Below, in pieces: positions 60,501 to 64,000 of a stretch of DNA of 64,000 nucleotides. The notes beneath the pieces were generated by a model. That model did no database searches, was not told where the DNA came from, and was given only the letters and a program-made list of their open reading frames with translations. Made by a program: the position numbers and the translations under genes. The stretch's first letter is position 1. Every line of letters starts with the position of its first letter. The DNA comes from Yinghuangia aomiensis (lineage in GTDB: Bacteria; Actinomycetota; Actinomycetes; Streptomycetales; Streptomycetaceae): positions 1 to 64,000 of the forward strand of contig NZ_BAABHS010000015.1 in the NCBI RefSeq assembly GCF_039542225.1. Direction: 5' to 3'.

Positions 60501-60887
60501 CAGTCCGGCGCTCTTCGCGGCTTCCAGCGCCCGCACCTTGTTGCCGGCGAGCGACAGCACGTCGGCGTTGGGGCCGACGAAGGTGATGCCGTTGGCCTCG
60601 CAGGCTTCCGCGAGCAGCGGGTTCTCGGAGAGGAACCCGTAGCCCGGGTAAATCGCATCGGCTCCGCACGCGATGGCGGCGTTGACGATGGTGTCCACAT
60701 CCAGGTACGCGCGGAGCGGGTGGCCGCGCTCGCCGATCTCGTAGCTTTCGTCGGCTTTCTGGCGGTGCAGGGAGTGGCGGTCCTCGTATGCGTAGACGGC
60801 CACCGTGGCGATGTCCAGCTCGGTTGCGGCACGCAGCGCTCGCACGGCGATTTCGCCGCGGTTGGCCACCAGCAACTTGCGGATCAC
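57501..60887 (-). CDS. pyc: pyruvate carboxylase
   Basis: 1128 aa from GTG at 60887, with GGAGGG upstream. It carboxylates pyruvate to oxaloacetate using ATP, bicarbonate and biotin. Domains run in order. Biotin carboxylase (1-~450) has KLLVANRGEIAVRALRA, the GGGGRGLR loop and FIEMNPRIQVEHTVTEE. Carboxyltransferase (~530-800) has VTDTTFRDAHQSLLATRVR and HLHTHDTAGG, with the metal site. The PYC_OADA domain follows, then biotin carboxyl carrier with TIEAMKMEAS (K1094 biotinylated). Length is that of the single-chain bacterial enzyme, which is often anaplerotic. Confidence 0.97.
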   Translation of the reverse strand: MIRKLLVANRGEIAVRALRAATELDIATVAVYAYEDRHSLHRQKADESYEIGERGHPLRAYLDVDTIVNAAIACGADAIYPGYGFLSENPLLAEACEANGITFVGPNADVLSLAGNKVRALEAAKSAGLPTLRTADPQDDIEALLAAADEIGFPIFVKAAAGGGGRGLRRVDRRDDLRAAVETAMREAQTAFGDPTVFLEEAVVRPRHIEVQVLADADGNVVHLYERDCSVQRRHQKVVEIAPAPHLDPELRARICADAVRFAETIGYRNAGTVEFLLDERGRYVFIEMNPRIQVEHTVTEEVTGIDLVQSQLRIASGATFADLGLAQENIRVQGAALQCRITTEDPSLEFRPDTGTVSAYRSPGGAGVRLDGGTFTGAEVLPYFDSMLVKLTCRGRTFGDAVARARRAVAEFRIRGVATNIPFLQAVLDDPEFRDGKVTTSFIEDRPDLLRARAGADRGTRLLAYLADVTVNRPHGPAPALAAPRTKLPELPAPAADADAPSGSRQRLLELGAKGFADALRAQEALAVTDTTFRDAHQSLLATRVRTFDLAAAAPHVARLTPELLSVEAWGGATYDVALRFLTEDPWERLGTLRTAMPNLNIQMLLRGRNTVGYTPYPDKVCAKFVEEAAATGIDIFRIFDALNDIEAMRPAIEATLGTHAIAEGTLCYTGDLANPGEQLYTLDYYLRLAEQLVEAGVHVLCIKDMAGLLRAPAARTLVSALRERFDLPVHLHTHDTAGGQLATYLAAIEAGVDAIDGASAALAGTTSQPPLSAIVAATDHTPRATGLSLDALCDLEPYWAAVREVYAPFESGLPAPTGRVYRHEIPGGQLSNLRQQAIALGLGHKFEQIEDAYAASNRILGNIVKVTPSSKVVGDLALHLSAVGADPAKFEDDPAAFDIPDSVIGFLQGELGTPPGGWPEPFRTRALAGRNTTAPRTVALTPEQDAALDGDDVRGTLNRLLFPGPARDFEEARRLYGDVSVVPTQAFLHGLKPGEELTVELSPGVALYLAVEAIGEADERGYRTVYCRMNGQPRVLSVRDRSVKPARPESERANPDNPNHVAAPFSGVVTLQVGVGDAVETGQTVATIEAMKMEASITASAAGTVQRLAIDTVASVEAGDLLVVVG

Positions 60888-61142
60888 GTGCTACCTACCC
60901 TCCTTGCCCGGTCGCCCGGGGATTCCGGTCGGAATGCCCCGAACCCTAGGACAGGAGTACTGCTCCCCCGCAGGCCCGGTCCATATGCCGGGCACCGAGT
61001 GTGACTATGGGACAACGCTTCTGACCAGCGGGAATGCCGTTATTTCCCGTGGTTCGGGCGGTTCTGTGACCTTGCTCTCAAGGGTGTCGCGGCGCGTCGC
61101 GGCCGGAGATTTTGCGGGATCACCGGGATTTCCGCGGAATGT

Positions 61143-63713
61143 TCACCGCATGATCCAGGTGTCTTTCGCGCCGCCGCCGCGCAGCGAATGCACCAGCAGG
61201 CTGCGGAACGGCGCCGACCGGGTGAGGGCGACGGGCAGCACGACGGGGCCGCCGGACTGGCAGACGAAGGCGCGCAGGTCGACCGCGCGGGGTTCGAAAC
61301 GTTCGCCGGTGAACGTCGGATGGGTGGACAGCGCCACGGTCTCCTGCGCGACCCAGTGCCGGGGGTCGGCGGCGATGTCGCTGCGGGCCTGTTTGAGTTC
61401 CTGGTCACCCGCGTCGGGGCCGATGACGATGCCTTCGCCGCCGTAGCCGTCGACGGGTTTGACGACCAGTTCGTGCAGGTGGTCGAGGACGTACGCGAAG
61501 TCGTCGGGGTCGCCGCACAGGTAGGTGCGCACGGACGGCAGCAGCGGCCGCTCGCCGAGGTAGTACTCGATGAGGCGGGGCACGTAGGCGTACAGCACCT
61601 TGTCGTCGGCGACGCCGTTGCCGAGCGCGTTGGCGATCGCGAGGGTCCCGGTGCGCACGGCGGCGAGCAGGCCGGGGCCGATCGGGCGGCGGTCGGCGCC
61701 GGTCGCGGCGGCGAGGACGTCTTCGTCGACGCGCCGGTACAGCACGTCGACGGGGTAGGCGCCGTGCCGGCCGCCGGTGACGACCACCCGTCCGCCGACG
61801 AACCTCAGGTCGCCGGGGGTGACCACGGGCACGCCGAGCGCGTCGGCGAGGAAGCGGTGCTCGAACCACGCGGGGCTGTCGGGTCCTTCACTGAGCACCG
61901 CGACGACGGGGTCGCCCGCGGTGCGCGGCGGGGCCGCGGCGGTGAGCGCGGCGTGCAGCAGCGCGGGCACCTGATCGGGTTTCAGGACGGCGGTGCCCGG
62001 GTCGAGTTCGGGCAGCACGGTGGCGGCGAGCCGGCGGGCGGCGAGCGCGTAGGCGAGCCCGGCGGGCATGTTGAGGTTGTCTTCGAGGACGAGCCACTCC
62101 CCCGTGCCGTCGCGCACCAGGTCGATGCCGGCGAGGCTGATGCGCACGGTGTCGGGGGGCAAGTGCCCGCCGGTACCGCGCAGGCCGGGTGCGCCGTCGA
62201 CGACCCAGCCGGGCACGATCCGGTCGCGGACGACCTGGCGTTCGCCGTGCACGTCGTGCAGGAACGCTTCGAGGGCGGCGACGCGCTGGGCGAGGCCGCC
62301 GCGCAGCCGGGCCCAGTCGTCGCCGGCCACCACGCGGGGCAGCAGGTCGTAGGGGTAGAGCCGGGGCTCGTCGGCGCCGTCGGGGCGGAACAGGGTGCCG
62401 TCGACGCGCTGGAGTTCGTCGCGGGCGCGGGCCCGGACCCGCAGGCGGGCGGCGCCGAGGCGGGTGAGCGCGGCGACGGGGGCCGCGTAGGCGGGGCGGA
62501 CCCGGCCGTCCGGGCCGAGCGCTTCGTCGAACGCGGCGCGGTAGCCCTCGAACAGGCCGGGGGTGCGCGGCGCGGGCACCGAGCCGGCGAGCCGGACCGC
62601 GGTATCGGCCCGGGTCTGTGCGGCGACCAGGTCGACGGCGTCGGCGAGCGAGCCGCCGCGGGCGACGGCGGCGCGCTGGCGGGCAGCGGAGCTGCCCCGG
62701 CCGAGGGCGGCGATCGCGCAGCCGGACGCGGTGTCCCAGTCGCCGAGGTCTTCCAGGTAGGGGCGGACGGTGGTCAGCAGCGCGTCCACGACGTCGGCCG
62801 CGGGCGCCGTGTGCAGCCGGATCGGGTGGACGAGTTCGCTTTCCAGCCCGGACCGGGCCGCGCGCCACGTCGCGGCGCGCAGCCACTCCTCGCGCATCCG
62901 CGGCGGCCGGGCGCCGTCGACGGCCTTGTGGCAGCCGCGCACCACCAGGGCGCGGAACAGCGCGGCGAGCATCACGACGTCGTCGACGTCCGGGCACGAG
63001 TCGGTGATGCGGAGTTCCAGGGTGGGCAGGTGCCGGGACGGGCGGGCGTCGTAGTAGACCATCCCGGCGTCGGCGATCACGCCGGACCGCAGCAGGCCTT
63101 CGACCATCTCGTCGTATTCGGCGGCCGACGCGAACGTGCCGGCCGGGCCGGAGGTGGGCCAGCGCCGCCACACGGTGCTGCGCCAGCTCGCGTAGCCGGT
63201 GTCGCCGCCGAGCCAGTAGGGCGAACTCGCGGACAGCGCCAGCAGAACCGGCAGCCACGGGGCGAGCCAGGGGAGGGCGGCGACGGCCAGGTCGCGGTCC
63301 GCGACGCCGACGTGCACGTGCGCGCCGCAGATGAGCTGCTCGTGCGCGAGCCGCTGGAAGGAGTCGACCATGCCCAGGTAGCGCGCGTCGGCCGTGACGG
63401 GGATTTCCTCGACGCGGGCGAGCGGGACGGTGCCGGCCGCGACGATGGCGAGACCGGATTGTTCGGCGGAGTCCGCGACTTCATGTCTCGATCGGACCAA
63501 GTCCGCTCGCAGGTCCGAGAGTTCGGTGTGCGGGTGGCTGTTGGTCTCGATCTCGGACTGGTGGAGTTCGGCCGTGAAGCCCTTGGCGGGCAACCGGTCG
63601 AGGACCTCGCGGGCGCCCGGCACCAGATGCCTGGTGTCGAGCCCGACGAGGTGGAACTCCTCTTCGACCCCGCAGGTGACCGCGCGTGTCGCCCCAGCAC
63701 TGCCGCTGCCCAT
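61143..63713 (-). CDS. GCS2-type carboxylate-amine ligase fused to circularly permuted ATP-grasp
   Basis: 856 aa from ATG at 63713. The N-terminal part (1-~370) is YbdK/GCS2-like: CGVEEEFHLVG, HQSEIETNSHPHTELSDLRADL and GAHVHVGVADRDLAVAALPW, as in weak glutamate-cysteine ligases. The C-terminal part (~385-856) is a CP_ATPgrasp_2 domain: LYPYDLLPRVVAGDDW, EDNLNMPAGLAYALAARRL, VLYAYVPRLIEYYLGERPLL, KPVDGYGGEGIVIGP and QSGGPVVLPVALTR. The fusion suggests ATP-dependent ligation of two amino groups in sequence, or peptide synthesis. No reaction can be named. A pair of direct repeats lies upstream. Confidence 0.85.
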   Translation of the reverse strand: MGSGSAGATRAVTCGVEEEFHLVGLDTRHLVPGAREVLDRLPAKGFTAELHQSEIETNSHPHTELSDLRADLVRSRHEVADSAEQSGLAIVAAGTVPLARVEEIPVTADARYLGMVDSFQRLAHEQLICGAHVHVGVADRDLAVAALPWLAPWLPVLLALSASSPYWLGGDTGYASWRSTVWRRWPTSGPAGTFASAAEYDEMVEGLLRSGVIADAGMVYYDARPSRHLPTLELRITDSCPDVDDVVMLAALFRALVVRGCHKAVDGARPPRMREEWLRAATWRAARSGLESELVHPIRLHTAPAADVVDALLTTVRPYLEDLGDWDTASGCAIAALGRGSSAARQRAAVARGGSLADAVDLVAAQTRADTAVRLAGSVPAPRTPGLFEGYRAAFDEALGPDGRVRPAYAAPVAALTRLGAARLRVRARARDELQRVDGTLFRPDGADEPRLYPYDLLPRVVAGDDWARLRGGLAQRVAALEAFLHDVHGERQVVRDRIVPGWVVDGAPGLRGTGGHLPPDTVRISLAGIDLVRDGTGEWLVLEDNLNMPAGLAYALAARRLAATVLPELDPGTAVLKPDQVPALLHAALTAAAPPRTAGDPVVAVLSEGPDSPAWFEHRFLADALGVPVVTPGDLRFVGGRVVVTGGRHGAYPVDVLYRRVDEDVLAAATGADRRPIGPGLLAAVRTGTLAIANALGNGVADDKVLYAYVPRLIEYYLGERPLLPSVRTYLCGDPDDFAYVLDHLHELVVKPVDGYGGEGIVIGPDAGDQELKQARSDIAADPRHWVAQETVALSTHPTFTGERFEPRAVDLRAFVCQSGGPVVLPVALTRSAPFRSLLVHSLRGGGAKDTWIMR

Positions 63714-63722
63714 TTCGACAGC

Positions 63723-63754
63723 GTACTGTTACCCAAAAAGCGACGTACAGTTAC
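63723..63754. promoter_or_regulatory. direct repeat upstream of GCS2/ATP-grasp gene
   Basis: GTACTGTTAC (63723-63732) and GTACAGTTAC (63745-63754), 22 bp apart (two helical turns), one base different, starting 10 bp from the start codon. It could be a regulator site; the gene starts on the minus strand. Confidence 0.45.
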
Positions 63755-63883
63755 TTCGTGGTCGAGTTATGTCCGTGTTGATCAATGTTCGGCACCGTTG
63801 AGCGGTGCTGTCACCGTCCGTGTCACTGTGCCGTGGCAAACCGGCGGCACGCTGACGGACCGTGTCCGAACCGCGGCCGCGGC

Positions 63884-63916
63884 GCCCGGGGTTCCGCGTT
63901 CGGCGGAGCCCCGGGC
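63884..63916. terminator. hairpin near right edge
   Basis: Arms of 14 bp at 63884-63897 and 63903-63916 with one mismatch and a 5-nt loop. Probably a terminator of a gene beyond the window, on either strand. Confidence 0.5.
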
Positions 63917-63930
63917 ATCACGGAACGGAT

Positions 63931-63963
63931 CCGAACCGGCTCCGAACCGACCCCGAACCGGCC
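63931..63963. repeat. 11-bp tandem repeat CCGAACCG
   Basis: CCGAACCG occurs at 63931, 63942 and 63953 with an exact 11-bp period (units CCGAACCGGCT, CCGAACCGACC, CCGAACCGGCC). No gene is seen from 63755 to 64000. Confidence 0.7.
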
Positions 63964-64000
63964 CCCATCGGCTCGGGACCGGTTCCGGATCGGCTGGGCT

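Noticed and set aside
57501..60887. Large minus-strand gene as a 2-oxoacid or acetyl-CoA carboxylase
   Set aside because: The order biotin carboxylase, HMGL-like carboxyltransferase (TTFRDAHQS) and biotin carrier is that of pyruvate carboxylase.
63884..63916. Right-edge hairpin as an attachment site or origin
   Set aside because: Only a simple stem-loop; no integrase, DnaA boxes or tRNA end nearby.

Overview
The window is a 64 kb stretch of very GC-rich chromosome (about 70 % or more by eye) with strong G/C bias at third codon positions, frequent GTG starts, GTGA/ATGA stop-start overlaps, many regulators, and families typical of mycelial or related Actinobacteria (DUF3052, DUF3105, DUF6891, SigB/F-type sigma factor, CsoR, Ter-type VWA protein, PaaX, SdgC-like hydroxylase). 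I read it as chromosome of a Streptomyces-like or other actinomycete saprophyte. I saw no rRNA, tRNA, IS element, phage gene or CRISPR array.

Layout. 0-12 kb is mixed housekeeping and regulatory DNA: the end of a TerF-like VWA gene, an aldo/keto reductase, a small K+-channel-like protein, a TVP38-type membrane protein, a GH3 glycosidase behind a palindromic operator, an orphan CsoR, a two-component system and several hypotheticals. 12-21.4 kb is one minus-strand acyl-CoA catabolic operon: two AMP-forming acyl-CoA ligases, three crotonases, two acyl-CoA dehydrogenases and a FAS1/MaoC-type dehydratase, most junctions overlapping by 4 nt. 23.9-28.4 kb holds an allied set (amidohydrolase, alpha/beta hydrolase, FadR-type GntR regulator, divergent SDR). 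A TTATAA-centred palindrome recurs upstream of the dehydratase and the amidohydrolase, with a weaker half-site beside the GntR gene, which suggests one regulon. 28.5-45.6 kb contains an ECF sigma factor with a SnoaL-like tail, a STAS protein, a MaoC hydratase, an OYE/TetR pair with a perfect 21-bp palindrome, a stress protein, an SPFH/NAD-kinase-like pair, a P450, Ung, DoxX, a WD40-like propeller, an odd LAXTG protein, and a MarR/MFS pair with a striking 33-bp operator. A decayed Ser/Thr kinase follows.

46.5-56.0 kb is the most coherent system: CoA ligase, thioesterase, SdgC/ACMR-like bifunctional aryl-CoA 5-hydroxylase, nitrilase, gentisate-type ring-cleaving dioxygenase, FAH-family hydrolase, maleate cis-trans isomerase and PaaX regulator, all on one strand. 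The inferred route is aryl nitrile to 2-substituted benzoate, aryl-CoA, 5-hydroxyaryl-CoA, gentisate (or an amino analogue), ring cleavage, direct hydrolysis of maleylpyruvate to pyruvate plus maleate, then maleate to fumarate. The nitrilase as feeder and a maleate isomerase in place of a maleylpyruvate isomerase are the unusual parts. Two non-coding sites upstream of the ligase and of the hydroxylase share a motif that could be the PaaX operator.

56-64 kb returns to core functions on the minus strand: a SigB/F-type sigma factor with a long acidic N-terminus, pyruvate carboxylase, and a fusion of a GCS2-type carboxylate-amine ligase with a circularly permuted ATP-grasp domain. Pyruvate and fumarate from the aromatic pathway enter the central metabolism that pyruvate carboxylase also serves, but that link is only thematic.
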